Assembly (NCBI RefSeq): GCF_039555535.1
Contig: NZ_CP154630.1
Coordinates: 1,377,001-1,441,000 of the forward strand
Reading direction: 5' to 3'
DNA: 64,000 nucleotides
Origin: Stenotrophomonas maltophilia
GTDB lineage: Bacteria > Pseudomonadota > Gammaproteobacteria > Xanthomonadales > Xanthomonadaceae
The notes under the pieces were generated by a model. The model saw only the letters and a program-made list of their open reading frames with translations, searched no databases and was not told the DNA's origin. Position 1 is the stretch's first letter; each line of letters opens with the position of its first letter. Shown piece after piece: positions 54,060-63,509 of this stretch. The translations under genes and the position numbers were made by a program.

Positions 54060-55505
54060 ATGACTGATATCGCCCTGACGCTTGCCCAAGACCGCCTGCT
54101 GCGCCCCGGTGGCCTGGATACCGCTGGCCTGGAGCGCACCTTCGGGCAGTTGCTCGGCCCCGGAGTCGACTTCGGCGACCTTTATTTCCAGCATGCTCGC
54201 CGCGAGAGCTGGAGCGTGGAGGATGGCATCGTCAAGGACGGTGCCCACTCCATCGAGCAAGGCGTGGGTGTCCGCGCGATTTCCGGCGAGAAGACCGGTT
54301 TAGCCTATTCCGATGACATCCATGCCGACGCGCTGCTGGCCGCGGCGCAGTCGGCGCGTGCGATCTCGCGCGAAGGTGGCGCGCAGGCCGGGCGCTCGCT
54401 GCTGCGCGGCAATGCACGCGCGCTGTACCCGGCGCTGGATCCCATCGATGGCGTCGGCAACGAGGCCAAGGTCGAGGTGCTCAAGCGCCTGGACGGCTAC
54501 CTGCGTGCCGCCGACCCGCGCGTGAAGCAGGTGATGGTCAGCCTGTCCGGTGGCGTGGATACGGTGCTGATCGCCCGTAGCGACGGCGTGCTGGGCGCTG
54601 ACGTGCGCCCGCTGGTGCGCCTGAACGTGCAGGTGATCGTCGAACACAACGGTCGCCGCGAGTCGGGCTATGCCGGCGGCGGTGGCCGCTATGGCTATGA
54701 GGAACTGTTCGCGGATGGCCGCCCGGAAGCGTTCGCGCGCGAGGCCCTGCGCCAGGCGCTGGTGAACCTGGACGCCGTGCCGGCACCGGCCGGCGTGATG
54801 CCTGTGGTACTGGGCCCGGGCTGGCCCGGCGTGCTGCTGCACGAGGCGGTCGGCCATGGCCTGGAAGGCGATTTCAACCGCAAGGGCACCAGCGTCTACG
54901 CTGGCCGCATTGGCGAACGCGTGGCGGCACCAGGCGTGACCATCGTCGACGATGGCACCCTCGACGGGCGTCGCGGTTCGCTCAACATCGACGACGAAGG
55001 CCACCCGAGCCAGTGCACCACGCTGATCGAGGACGGCATCCTGGTCGGCTACATGCAGGACAGCCTCAATGCACGCCTGATGGGCATGGCACCGACCGGC
55101 AACGGGCGCCGCGAATCGTTCGCGCACCTGACCATGCCGCGCATGACCAATACCTACATGCGTGCCGGTCAGCACGATCCGCAGGAAATGATCCGTTCGG
55201 TGAAGAAAGGCCTGTATGCGGTCAACTTCGGCGGCGGCCAGGTCGACATCACCAGCGGCAAGTACGTGTTCTCGGCCACCGAGGCCTACCTGATCGAGGA
55301 TGGCCGCATCACCGCGCCGGTGAAGGGCGCGACCCTGATCGGCAACGGTCCGGAGACCATGCAGAAGGTACGCATGGTCGGCAACGACCTGGCCCTGGAT
55401 GAGGGCGTGGGTATCTGTGGCAAGGACGGGCAGAGTGTGCCGGTGGGTGTCGGCCAGCCGTCGCTGTTGATCGAGGGCATCACCGTCGGCGGTACCCAGG
55501 CCTGA
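54060..55505 (+). CDS. tldD: Metalloprotease TldD
   Basis: The 481-residue protein starts at an ATG 59 bp after yhdP. The zinc motif is in [15 protein letters not shown] (HExxxH). Other family parts are [19 protein letters not shown] and [19 protein letters not shown]. TldD works as a dimer with TldE/PmbA to trim unfolded peptides, including microcin B17 and CcdA. No RiPP precursor gene is seen nearby. Confidence 0.97.
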   Translation: MTDIALTLAQDRLLRPGGLDTAGLERTFGQLLGPGVDFGDLYFQHARRESWSVEDGIVKDGAHSIEQGVGVRAISGEKTGLAYSDDIHADALLAAAQSARAISREGGAQAGRSLLRGNARALYPALDPIDGVGNEAKVEVLKRLDGYLRAADPRVKQVMVSLSGGVDTVLIARSDGVLGADVRPLVRLNVQVIVEHNGRRESGYAGGGGRYGYEELFADGRPEAFAREALRQALVNLDAVPAPAGVMPVVLGPGWPGVLLHEAVGHGLEGDFNRKGTSVYAGRIGERVAAPGVTIVDDGTLDGRRGSLNIDDEGHPSQCTTLIEDGILVGYMQDSLNARLMGMAPTGNGRRESFAHLTMPRMTNTYMRAGQHDPQEMIRSVKKGLYAVNFGGGQVDITSGKYVFSATEAYLIEDGRITAPVKGATLIGNGPETMQKVRMVGNDLALDEGVGICGKDGQSVPVGVGQPSLLIEGITVGGTQA

Positions 55506-55546
55506 GCCGGGCGATGGCCAGCGCCACCGCCCGCGCCGGCGCGGAC

Positions 55547-56134
55547 TCAGTCCTCGTCGGCTTCGTCGGTCTCGATGTGGCCGGCGTCTTCGGCGCTGGC
55601 CTTCAGGCCGAGCGCCGCCGGCAGCATCAGTGCGCGCAGCACCTGGTAGATCTCGCGGTAGGCACGCGGCGGCTTGTTCTTCGCCTTCTCGGCCTGCGCA
55701 TTGCGCACCAGCGTGCGCAGCTGCTGGCGGTCGGCCTGCGGGTAGTCGTCCAGCAGGGCGGCCAGCGCCTTGTCACCTTCGGCCAGCAGGCGCTCGCGCC
55801 AGTCTTCCACGCGGTGCATCATCGCCACCTCGCGGCGGCCGGTTTCGCTGTTGGCATCCAGCGCATCGCGGATCGCATCCAGCGTGGCGTCTTCTTCGCG
55901 GCGCATGTGCTTGGCCAGGAACGCCAGCTGGCGCTTGTGGGCGATGTGGGCGGTGATGCGCTTGCACTCGGCGATGTGCGGCAGCAGGTCTTCCGGGATC
56001 GGCAGGCGCGCCAGCTGGGCCGGTGTCAGCGACACCAGTTTTTCGCCCAGGGCCAGGACGTCGAGCGCGTCGCGCCGGTTCTGGCTGCGGCTCTTGTCGT
56101 GGAATTCACCGGTTTCTTCGTCGCGTCCGCGCAT
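55547..56134 (-). CDS. darP: Ribosome-associated protein DarP (YjgA)
   Basis: ATG at 56134 ([18 protein letters not shown]); 195 residues, highly charged and helical. The family signature [21 protein letters not shown] and [23 protein letters not shown] are clear. DarP joins late 50S precursors and helps fold the peptidyltransferase centre. A terminator-like hairpin lies 17-46 bp upstream on the same strand. It sits between tldD and pmbA, facing the other way. Confidence 0.95.
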   Translation of the reverse strand: MRGRDEETGEFHDKSRSQNRRDALDVLALGEKLVSLTPAQLARLPIPEDLLPHIAECKRITAHIAHKRQLAFLAKHMRREEDATLDAIRDALDANSETGRREVAMMHRVEDWRERLLAEGDKALAALLDDYPQADRQQLRTLVRNAQAEKAKNKPPRAYREIYQVLRALMLPAALGLKASAEDAGHIETDEADED

Positions 56135-56151
56135 CGTCCATACCTGATTTC

Positions 56152-56180
56152 AAAAAAAGTCGCCCGGCGTGATGCCGGGC
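56152..56180 (-). terminator. Terminator-like hairpin in the darP leader
   Basis: On the minus strand GCCCGGC-ATCAC-GCCGGGC, then GAC and seven T (56158-56152). It ends 17 bp before the darP ATG. Since a promoter cannot fit in those 17 bp, a darP transcript must pass through it. This suggests attenuation, or a block on antisense reading from pmbA. Confidence 0.55.
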
Positions 56181-56202
56181 CCAACCCGTACAGGATAAAG
56201 CA

Positions 56203-57570
56203 TTGAACGTGATCGCCCCTGAAGCCGCTGTCGGCGACGACAGCCCGGCCCGGCTGGAACGGCTGGCCGACCTCTCCCAGCAGCTGCTTGACCGCGCCCG
56301 CGCGCTGGGCGCCAGCCAGGCCGAAGTCAGCTGCAGCGAAGACCGTGGGCTGGAGGTCAATGTCCGCCTCGGCGAGGTCGAAACCGTGCAGTCCACCCGC
56401 GACCGCGGCATCGCCGTCACCGTGTACTTCGGCCAACGCAAGGGCAGCGCCAGCACCGGCGACCTGAACGAGGCCAGCCTGGCGGCCACGGTCGAGCAGG
56501 CCTGCGCCATCGCCCGGCATACCGAGGACGACCCGGCCGCCGGCCTGGCCGAGGCGGACCTGATGGCCACCCACTTCCCGGACCTGGATGGCTGGCACCC
56601 GTGGGCGCTGCAGGCCGACGAGGCAGTGGACCTGGCCCTGGCCTGCGAAGCCGCAGGCCGTGAGGCCGATGCGCAGATCCGCAATTCCGACGGCGCCTCG
56701 GTGTCGAGCATGCAGAGCCTGTCGGTCTATGCCAATTCGCATGGCTTCATCGGCCGTGAGCGCGGCACCCACCATTCGGTCGGTTGTGCGCTGATCGCCG
56801 GGCAGGGCGATGGCATGCAGCGTGACGGCTGGTACACCAGTGCGCTGGCTCGCGAGGACCTGGAGGACGTCGGCCTGGTCGGTCGTCGTGCCGCCGAGCG
56901 CACTGTCGCCCGCCTGCAGCCGCGATCGCTGGCCACCGGCAGCATGCCGGTGCTGTTCGCCCCGGAAGTGGCGCGCAGCCTGGTCGGGCATCTGCTGTCG
57001 GCGGTGTCCGGTGGTGCCCTGTACCGCCAGGCCAGCTTCCTGCTGGACAGCGTTGGCCAGCGCCTGTTCCCGGAATGGATGCAGATCGAGGAGCTGCCGC
57101 ACCTGCGCCGCGGCCTGCGCTCGGCAGCCTTCGACGGCGATGGCGTCGCCACCCGGGCCTCGGCGCTGGTCCGCGACGGCGTGCTGCAGCGCTATGTGCT
57201 GGGCAGCTACTCGGCACGCAAGCTGGGCCTGCAGACCACCGCCAACGCCGGCGGCGTGCACAACCTGCAGCTGGCGGCCAACGCCGGCTCCCTGCAGGAC
57301 ATCGCGCGGCAGATGGGCGACGGCCTGCTGGTGACCGAGCTGATGGGGCAGGGCGTGAACGGCGTGACCGGCGACTATTCGCGTGGCGCGGGTGGCTTCC
57401 GGGTCGAAAACGGCGAGATCCAGTACCCGGTGGACGGGATCACCATCGCCGGCAACCTGCGCGAGATGTTCAGCAGCATCGAGGCGGTCGGCAGCGACGT
57501 CGATCCCCGCTCGCACATCCGGACCGGTTCGATCCTGTTGGGGCGGATGACCATCGCAGGTAATGATTGA
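56203..57570 (+). CDS. pmbA: Metalloprotease-associated PmbA/TldE
   Basis: Start TTG at 56203 (or GTG at 56209); 455 residues. Features are ALGASQAEVSCSEDRGLEVNVRLGEVETVQSTRDRGIAVTVYFG, GSMPVLFAPEVARSLVGHLLSAVSG and FRVENGEIQYPVDGITIAGNLREMF. It lacks HExxxH, as usual for TldE, and partners TldD. Only darP separates the two genes here; in E. coli they are far apart. Confidence 0.95.
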   Translation: MNVIAPEAAVGDDSPARLERLADLSQQLLDRARALGASQAEVSCSEDRGLEVNVRLGEVETVQSTRDRGIAVTVYFGQRKGSASTGDLNEASLAATVEQACAIARHTEDDPAAGLAEADLMATHFPDLDGWHPWALQADEAVDLALACEAAGREADAQIRNSDGASVSSMQSLSVYANSHGFIGRERGTHHSVGCALIAGQGDGMQRDGWYTSALAREDLEDVGLVGRRAAERTVARLQPRSLATGSMPVLFAPEVARSLVGHLLSAVSGGALYRQASFLLDSVGQRLFPEWMQIEELPHLRRGLRSAAFDGDGVATRASALVRDGVLQRYVLGSYSARKLGLQTTANAGGVHNLQLAANAGSLQDIARQMGDGLLVTELMGQGVNGVTGDYSRGAGGFRVENGEIQYPVDGITIAGNLREMFSSIEAVGSDVDPRSHIRTGSILLGRMTIAGND

Positions 57571-57657
57571 TGCCGTCGATGGCGTAAGCTATGCGCGCCT
57601 GACGCAATCAGCTGGGTGCTGGTTGGTCAAGACCACCCAATGAAAAGGAGTTTTGTC

Positions 57658-58029
57658 GTGAGTGAATTCGATAACGTCCCGCCGCCGCCGGCCACCACCG
57701 ACGTCCCGGCCGACCAGCGCACCATGGCCCTGGCCGCGCACCTGCTGGGCATCTTCACCGGCTTCATCGGCGCGCTGATCATCTGGCTGATCAACAAGGA
57801 TGACGCGGGCAAGGCCTTCGTGACCGACCAGGCCAAGGAAGCCCTGAACTTCCAGATCACCGTGACCATCGCCATGATCATCAGCATGATCCTGATGATC
57901 GTGATCATCGGCGGCATCCTGGCGCCGATCGTCGGCATCATCAGCCTGGTGTTCAGCATCATCGCTGCGGTCAAGGCCAACAACGGCGAAGCCTACCGCT
58001 ACCCGTTCGCGCTGCGCCTGATCAAGTAA
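57658..58029 (+). CDS. DUF4870 membrane protein
   Basis: The GTG at 57658 has a strong AAAAGGAG site 7 bp upstream; 123 residues. A polar N-terminus (MSEFDNVPPPPATTDVPADQ) is followed by three membrane helices. The cytoplasmic loop WLINKDDAGKAFVTDQAKEALNFQI is the DUF4870 hallmark. Function unknown. The stop is followed by a strong bidirectional terminator. Confidence 0.9.
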   Translation: MSEFDNVPPPPATTDVPADQRTMALAAHLLGIFTGFIGALIIWLINKDDAGKAFVTDQAKEALNFQITVTIAMIISMILMIVIIGGILAPIVGIISLVFSIIAAVKANNGEAYRYPFALRLIK

Positions 58030-58050
58030 GATCGTCCGCACGCGGAACTG

Positions 58051-58077
58051 AAAACGCCCGGCATTGCCGGGCGTTTT
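58051..58077. terminator. Bidirectional intrinsic terminator
   Basis: AAAACGCCCGGC-ATT-GCCGGGCGTTTT, a perfect 12 bp stem with A and T runs at both ends, between convergent DUF4870 and ispA. Confidence 0.9.
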
Positions 58078-58110
58078 CGTGTGCGGGAAATGCCGGGCCG
58101 CGTGCAGCGA

Positions 58111-58989
58111 TCAGTGATCGCGTTCCACCGCCAGCGTCGCCAGTGCGCGCAGCGCATCGGCCTCGTCGCCATACCCGGCCAGCAGGGCCTGCATGCGTGC
58201 CGCCAGTTCCTGCAGCTGCGCCTTCGCACCGTCCATGCCGAGCAGGGCGGGGAAGGTGCTCTTGTCCTGTGCCTGGTCCTTGCCGGCGGTCTTGCCCAGC
58301 TGTTCGGAACTGGCTTCGACATCGAGGATGTCATCGCGCACCTGGAAGGCCAGGCCAAGCGCATCGGCGAAGCTGTCCAGCTGGGCCAGCTGCGGTCCGT
58401 GGGCCTGGCCGCACAGCGCGCCCATGCGTACCGCCGCCCGGATCAGCGCACCGGTCTTCAGGGCATGCATGCGGGTCAATGCTGCCAGTGTCTGCTGCTG
58501 GCCGGTGGCATCGATGTCCAGCGCCTGGCCGCCGCACATGCCGGAGGCACCGGACGCGTGGGCCAGGGTCTGCAGGCAGGCCACGCGCAGCGTGGCGGGC
58601 AGTGGCGCATCGGCCAGCAGGCCGAAGGCACGGGTCTGCAGTGCGTCGCCGGCCAAGATCGCGGTGGCTTCGTCGAAGGCGATGTGGGTGGTCGGCTTGC
58701 CGCGGCGCAGGGCATCGTCGTCCATTGCCGGCAGGTCGTCATGCACCAGTGAATAGGCGTGGATCAGCTCGACGGACATGGCCGCTGCGTCCAGGCTTTC
58801 AGGCTGCGCGCCGAACAGGTGCCCGCTGGCATACACCAGCAGCGGGCGCATGCGCTTGCCACCGCCCAGCACCGAATAGCGCATGGCCTGGTGCAGGCGC
58901 TGCGGTGCTTCGGCAGGCGAGGGCAGGGCAGCGTCGAGCTGGCTTTCGATACGGTCGCGCCAGCGCTCGAACAGAACCTCAGCCGTCAT
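58111..58989 (-). CDS. ispA: Polyprenyl (farnesyl/geranylgeranyl) diphosphate synthase IspA
   Basis: ATG at 58989 ([14 protein letters not shown]) overlapping the xseB stop by 11 bp; 292 residues. The first Asp-rich motif is [12 protein letters not shown] and the second is [25 protein letters not shown] binds isopentenyl diphosphate. It builds C15 diphosphate for quinones and undecaprenyl lipids. The xseB-ispA pair is a conserved gene order. Confidence 0.95.
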   Translation of the reverse strand: MTAEVLFERWRDRIESQLDAALPSPAEAPQRLHQAMRYSVLGGGKRMRPLLVYASGHLFGAQPESLDAAAMSVELIHAYSLVHDDLPAMDDDALRRGKPTTHIAFDEATAILAGDALQTRAFGLLADAPLPATLRVACLQTLAHASGASGMCGGQALDIDATGQQQTLAALTRMHALKTGALIRAAVRMGALCGQAHGPQLAQLDSFADALGLAFQVRDDILDVEASSEQLGKTAGKDQAQDKSTFPALLGMDGAKAQLQELAARMQALLAGYGDEADALRALATLAVERDH

Positions 58990-59239
58990 GGCTGGGCGGA
59001 TCGAAAGGCTCGGAGGCTTCCGGCTGCGCCGGATCGCTGAGCAGGCGTACACGCAGTTCGGCCTGCTCCAGTGCCTGCTGGCACTGGCGGTACAGACCGA
59101 CGCCACGTTCGTAAGCACTGAGCGACGCTTCCAGGCTCAGCTCGCCGGTTTCCATCTGCTCCACCAGCTGCTCCAGCGATTCGAGCGACTGCTCGAACTG
59201 GGCGACCGGGGAGGCGTTTTCAGGGGACTTCTTGGCCAT
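58979..59239 (-). CDS. xseB: Exodeoxyribonuclease VII small subunit
   Basis: The 86-residue protein starts at an ATG. The helical hairpin [35 protein letters not shown] is diagnostic. XseB forms the filament-like small subunit of ExoVII with XseA, which is not in the window. It is coupled to ispA. Confidence 0.96.
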   Translation of the reverse strand: MAKKSPENASPVAQFEQSLESLEQLVEQMETGELSLEASLSAYERGVGLYRQCQQALEQAELRVRLLSDPAQPEASEPFDPPSHDG

Positions 59240-59275
59240 GCGGCAAGTGTGGACGGGCCGCGCGCGGGGGTCAAT

Positions 59276-60562
59276 TCACCAGCCGCCGGGACGCCACTGG
59301 AGCTGTGCCTCGTTGGCCTGCAACCAGGCCTGCAAGGGCGCGGCGATGACCACGTCGGCGGCGGCCAGCAACTGCGGGCCATCGAAGATCAACGGCAGCT
59401 GGGCGCGTCGCCAGGGGGCAAGATGTTCGCGTTGCAGGCAGTCCTTCAGCGCATGCGAATGCTGGCGACCCGGCAGCAGGATGCGCTCACCGCCCACGCG
59501 TGCACGGACCTGCAGTGGTTGTTCGAAAGCGCTGGCGCCAAGCAGGCTCAGCTGGCCACCGTCGGGCAATGGCAGCGGTGCTCGGCCATCCCAGGCGGCC
59601 TGCCAGTCGAGGGGCAGCGAGGGCAGCCGGGCCGGCAGCAGGTAGGCATGGTCACGCCATTGCTGGATCACGTGATCCTGCCAGCGCACACGCGCCTGGC
59701 GGTCGATGTCGGCCGGCAACAGCTCCTCCAGCGCCTGCTGCAACACCGTGGCCGGCAACGGTGCTGCGCCGTGGCCGATCACCCAGGCGCGCAGCACGCG
59801 TGCCGCGCGCGCCGGCGACACTTGGCGCAGCAGTTCCAGTGACAGCACGCGCGGTGCCACTTCCAGGTGCGCGATCAGCTCGGCGTCTTCCTCGTCCAGC
59901 AGTTCGCGGGTCTGCCGGCAATGCGTCGCGCTGCCGGCCAATGCCGCCGCCGCGTGCGGCCAGCGCTGGCGCAGCAACGGCAACACCTGCAGGCGCAGGA
60001 AGTTGCGATCGGCGTGGTCTTCGGCGTTGCTGGGGTCTTCGATCCATTGCAGCGCGTGCTGCTGGGCGTAGTCGAGCAGCGCGGTGCGCGGCGTCGACAG
60101 CAGTGGTCGCCACAGGTGATGTTCGCCAAGACGGCTGCGTGCGGACATCGCTGCAAGGCCATCGACGCCCGAACCGCGCAGTGCGCGCAGCAGGAAGGTC
60201 TCGGCCTGGTCATCCTGGTGCTGCGCCAGTGCCAGCGTTTCACCTTCGCGCAGCTCAGCCGCGAAGGCGGCACGTCGTGCCTGGCGCGCCGCGCCTTCGA
60301 GGCCGAGGCCTGTGGTGTCGTCGACCTGTACGTGATGCACGGCCAGCTCGATACCGAGGGTCGCGCACTGCTGCTGGCAATGCCGTACCCAGTCGTCGGC
60401 GGCTGGCTGCAGGCCGTGGTGTACGTGCACCGCACGCAGCGCCGTGCCGGAAGCCTGGGCGCAGCGCCATAGCCAGTGCAGCAGCACGGTGGAGTCGACA
60501 CCACCGCTGTAGCCCACCAGCAGCGGCGCATCCAGCGGAACGAGGGCGGGGAAGGCAGTCAC
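59276..60562 (-). CDS. tilS: tRNA(Ile)-lysidine synthetase TilS
   Basis: A GTG at 60562 (MTAFPALVPLDAPLLVGYSGGVDS) gives 428 residues. The longer ATG reading at 60610 starts inside the palindromic repeat and is unlikely. The PP-loop SGGVDST is near residue 20, with HVHHGLQPAADDW, AQHQDDQAETFLLR and EDPSNAEDHADRNFLR. C-terminal substrate domains are intact. It converts C34 of tRNA-Ile(CAU) to lysidine. No clear ribosome binding site is visible before the GTG. Confidence 0.94.
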   Translation of the reverse strand: MTAFPALVPLDAPLLVGYSGGVDSTVLLHWLWRCAQASGTALRAVHVHHGLQPAADDWVRHCQQQCATLGIELAVHHVQVDDTTGLGLEGAARQARRAAFAAELREGETLALAQHQDDQAETFLLRALRGSGVDGLAAMSARSRLGEHHLWRPLLSTPRTALLDYAQQHALQWIEDPSNAEDHADRNFLRLQVLPLLRQRWPHAAAALAGSATHCRQTRELLDEEDAELIAHLEVAPRVLSLELLRQVSPARAARVLRAWVIGHGAAPLPATVLQQALEELLPADIDRQARVRWQDHVIQQWRDHAYLLPARLPSLPLDWQAAWDGRAPLPLPDGGQLSLLGASAFEQPLQVRARVGGERILLPGRQHSHALKDCLQREHLAPWRRAQLPLIFDGPQLLAAADVVIAAPLQAWLQANEAQLQWRPGGW

Positions 60563-60591
60563 GGCGGCAAGTATAGGGTGGGGTTTACTTG

Positions 60592-61099
60592 GCAGGGCTG
60601 CGCCCTGCACCCGCTACGAGCCAGAGCAACAGCAACAGCAACAGCAACAGCTGGTCAGCTGAGGGATGGCGGGGTGGGTCCGGTTGCGGGAGACGCCGTA
60701 AACCCATCCTTGGGGGCTTGGCCGCGGCATCCATGCCGCGGACACTCCCGCAACCGGACCCACCCCGCCTTCGACAGTTTCCTGCGAACTGTCGGAATTG
60801 CTCTTGGGGTCAGATCCGTTTTCCGCAGGAAAACGGATCTGACCCCGGATTCAATTCGATATCTGACAGATGTGATCCACGCAAAGCGTGGATGGTCCAA
60901 CCGTCACCGGGAACCTGTCGAAGGCGGGGCACTGTGGGTTTGCGGGGTGTGAGCCGCATGGATGCGGCGACCAAGCCCCCATGGATGGGTTTACGGCGTC
61001 CCCGCAAACCCACAGTGCCCCGCCATCCCACGGAATGCACGCTGTTGCTGTTGCTTCGGCCGTTGCCGTTGCGTCTGCAGGTGCAGGGCGCAGCCCTGC
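60592..61099. repeat. Long nested palindromic element, locus C (double, inverted)
   Basis: This fills the 545 bp gap upstream of tilS. Ends are GCAGGGCTGCGCCCTGC (60592-60608) and its near inverse (61083-61099). Core hairpin C1 has perfect 23 bp arms (60668-60690, 60747-60769). C2, facing the other way, has perfect 25 bp arms (60923-60947, 61000-61024), identical to those of locus B. A (CAACAG)n tract lies at 60626-60650. The centre holds a CGACAG...CTGTCG stem, the GGGGTCAGA hairpin (60806-60846; inner stem CCGTTTTCC/GGAAAACGG) and ATCCACGC-AAA-GCGTGGAT (60875-60893). Confidence 0.87.
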
Positions 61100-61107
61100 C
61101 GAAAACC

Positions 61108-61653
61108 CTACTTCACCCGACGGCCCGAGCGGTCGATCCGGAACCGCTCTCCGCCTTCCATCGGCGTGTGGCCATCGCCATCCGGCGTGCCGCGACGGCA
61201 GCCGTTGCAGACCTCGGCCACGCCATCGCGGAATGGCCAGGCGAAATCGAAGGTGCCCGGCACTACCTGGCGGAATGTCAGATCGAAGTAGCCCACGCGA
61301 TTGCCGACGCGCCCGCGCAGCAGGCCTTCCTCCGGTGTCTCCGGGCCGTTGTCCCAGGTCAGCACCGGCAGGCTGCGGCCCTTGCGGTCGATGTAGTGGA
61401 AGCCCTGATCGGCATATACCACGGCCAGGCCGTGGTCGTCGTAGTTCAGGTCCTTCAGCGTATCGGCGCTGATCTTCGGCCGGTGATCGACCACCTCGCA
61501 GTTGGGCAGCGGCCACAACCCGTGTTCGTCGGTCAGCAGCTTGCAGGCCGGTGCCTGCGCCAGCGCGCTGGAACTGGCCAGCGCGCCGAGCAGGGCCAGC
61601 GACCGCGCGAAACGGCCGCGGGCGGGGGCAGGGCGGGCCTGCGGCACGATCAC
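61108..61653 (-). CDS. Exported WG-repeat-like hypothetical protein
   Basis: The 181-residue protein starts at an ATG overlapping the phosphatase stop (ATGA), with a signal peptide ending near SALAQ. Segments DDHGLAVVYADQGFHYIDRKGR, RVGNRVGYFDLTFRQVVPGTFDFAWPFRDGVAEVCNGC and GGERFRIDRSGRRV resemble WG repeats (short beta units with ...G...YID..G). Function unknown. It is coupled to the alkaline phosphatase gene. Its stop lies next to the end of repeat locus C. Confidence 0.75.
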   Translation of the reverse strand: MIVPQARPAPARGRFARSLALLGALASSSALAQAPACKLLTDEHGLWPLPNCEVVDHRPKISADTLKDLNYDDHGLAVVYADQGFHYIDRKGRSLPVLTWDNGPETPEEGLLRGRVGNRVGYFDLTFRQVVPGTFDFAWPFRDGVAEVCNGCRRGTPDGDGHTPMEGGERFRIDRSGRRVK

Positions 61654-63356
61654 TTGGCCTCGGCCTTGCGTTCGAAGGCCGTCGGTGCCGGCAGCTGCAC
61701 CGGTACGCCCTTGTCATCGCAGGTGCCGGCCTGGCACAGGCGCTCGCGCAGGGCCGGGGTGGCCTGCACGATCATGTGGTAGATCGCGTTCTGTTCCAGC
61801 GTGCCGCGGATCGCCTTGCTGCCCGGGCCACGCGCCCAGATGCCGACGTCTTCACCACCATGCGATTCGGACTTCATCGGCACCAGTGCTTCCTGCATGT
61901 AGTCCGGATGCTCGGTGTCGACCTCGCGCAGGTTCGGGCGGCCGTTGGCCGGTTCGAAGCTGCTCGGGTTGTGCGGGTAGCGCTTCGGGCCGGCCGGCTG
62001 CTGGTTGCTGCTGCCGGTATGGCCCGGGCCATTGGCGTAGCTCAACGTGGTGTAGGGCTGGCCGGTGCCGTCCAGCGCGTAGTCCAGCTTGCCGGCACCA
62101 TCTTCGCCGCCCTTGTCCTTCACCTTGCCCAGGATCGGATTGCCGCGTGCCGGGTAGCCGACGAAGTTCAGCGTGTGCGAGTGGTCGGCGGTGACGATGA
62201 TCAGGGTGTCGTCGGCCGAGGTCAGCTCGTTGGCCACGCGCACCGCGTCGGACAGCGCCACGGTCTCGGTCAGGGCACGGTAGGCGTTGCCGCTGTGGTT
62301 GGCGTGGTCGATGCGCGCGCCTTCGATCATCAGCACGTAGCCTTCCTGGTGCTTGGCCAGATTCTTGATGGCTGCCGCCGTCAGTTCGGCCAGGCTCGGC
62401 TCACCGCCCGGATCCTGCGGGCGCTCGTACTCGTAGCGCATGTGGTCCGGTTCGAACAGGCCAAGGATGGCCGGCGCATCCGCGGCGGCGGCCAGCTGCT
62501 TGCTGTTCCACACGTAGGCGCCCTGCGGGTGCGCCTGCTGCCATTCCTGCACCAGGCTGCGGCCATCCAGGCGCTGGCCGACCTTGTCGTCGTACTCCGG
62601 GTCGCGCTCTTCCACCGTGGTGAACTCACCACGGCCGCCGCCGAGGGCGACCAGCGGGCCACGGCCATAGCGCGAGGTCGACAGCAGCTGCTGGGCGATG
62701 TCCTTGCAGCCTGCGGCCTTGGCCGCGTCGGTCAGGTCGGTGTCGTTTTCCCAGTTGCGCTCGGGCGAGTGCGCATAGGTGGCGGCCGGGGTGGCATGGG
62801 TCAGGCGCGCGGTGGATACCACGCCGGTAGCCAGGCCGGCGCTGTCGGCCAGCTGCAGCCAGGTCAGCAGGCCCTTGGACAGGCTGTCGGCACAGTCGGT
62901 GCGGCTGCCGGCACTGACGCCGATCGCACCCATGTGGGTCTTCACGCCGGTGGTGATGGCGGTCATGGTGCCGGCCGAATCGGGGGTCTGCGAATCTGTG
63001 TTGTAGGTCTTGCTGAACGCCGTGGCCGGGAAGCGCTCCCAGGACAGCAGGTTCTCTTCGCCGGAGCCGCCCTTCTGCTGGCCTTCGTAGATGCGCGAGG
63101 CGGCCACGGTGGTCAGGCTCATGCCGTCACCGAGGAACAGGATGACGTTCCTGGCCTTGCCGGACATCGCGCCGTTGGCGGCGGCCTGGGCGGCGCCGCT
63201 GCGGTACCACCACTGCGGTGTCTCGCCGGCCGGGTGGGCGACGGGATCGACGGCGACCTTCAGGCCGGCCGGAGCGGACGCGGGTGCGGTGCTGGCGCAG
63301 GCGCCCAGCAGCAGGGTGGTGGCGCAGGCGGCCAACAGGGAGACGGAACGGCGCAT
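61650..63356 (-). CDS. Alkaline phosphatase (PhoA family), predicted lipoprotein
   Basis: ATG at 63356 (MRRSVSLLAACATTLLLGACAS), a lipobox LLGAC; 568 residues, so it is probably membrane-anchored rather than free in the periplasm. The active-site serine is in TPDSAGTMTAITTG (Ser127). Metal ligands are in VILFLGDGMS, MIEGARIDHANHSG and TADHSHTLN, with a late GGEDVGIWARGPG. It releases phosphate from phosphomonoesters. No Pho box was recognised upstream. Confidence 0.93.
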   Translation of the reverse strand: MRRSVSLLAACATTLLLGACASTAPASAPAGLKVAVDPVAHPAGETPQWWYRSGAAQAAANGAMSGKARNVILFLGDGMSLTTVAASRIYEGQQKGGSGEENLLSWERFPATAFSKTYNTDSQTPDSAGTMTAITTGVKTHMGAIGVSAGSRTDCADSLSKGLLTWLQLADSAGLATGVVSTARLTHATPAATYAHSPERNWENDTDLTDAAKAAGCKDIAQQLLSTSRYGRGPLVALGGGRGEFTTVEERDPEYDDKVGQRLDGRSLVQEWQQAHPQGAYVWNSKQLAAAADAPAILGLFEPDHMRYEYERPQDPGGEPSLAELTAAAIKNLAKHQEGYVLMIEGARIDHANHSGNAYRALTETVALSDAVRVANELTSADDTLIIVTADHSHTLNFVGYPARGNPILGKVKDKGGEDGAGKLDYALDGTGQPYTTLSYANGPGHTGSSNQQPAGPKRYPHNPSSFEPANGRPNLREVDTEHPDYMQEALVPMKSESHGGEDVGIWARGPGSKAIRGTLEQNAIYHMIVQATPALRERLCQAGTCDDKGVPVQLPAPTAFERKAEAK

Positions 63357-63509
63357 GGACGCTGGGATCTCACAAACTGTAACGGGACGTTCATTATGCC
63401 CGCCCTCGCAAGGCACGCCGATGACACACTGATTTGCCGGCCGGGCGGTCGTTCCCCAGCCGTTGTTGGGCTATCGTGCCAGCATCCCTTCCTTCCCTCT
63501 GGATTGCCT

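Noticed and set aside
60562..60610. The longer ATG start of tilS at 60610
   Set aside because: It lies inside the repeat end hairpin, adds residues not typical of TilS, and has no ribosome site.
60626..60650. A (CAACAG)n tract as a possible microsatellite or CRISPR-like repeat
   Set aside because: It is one segment of the long palindromic unit and has degenerate counterparts at the other loci; there are no spacers or cas genes.
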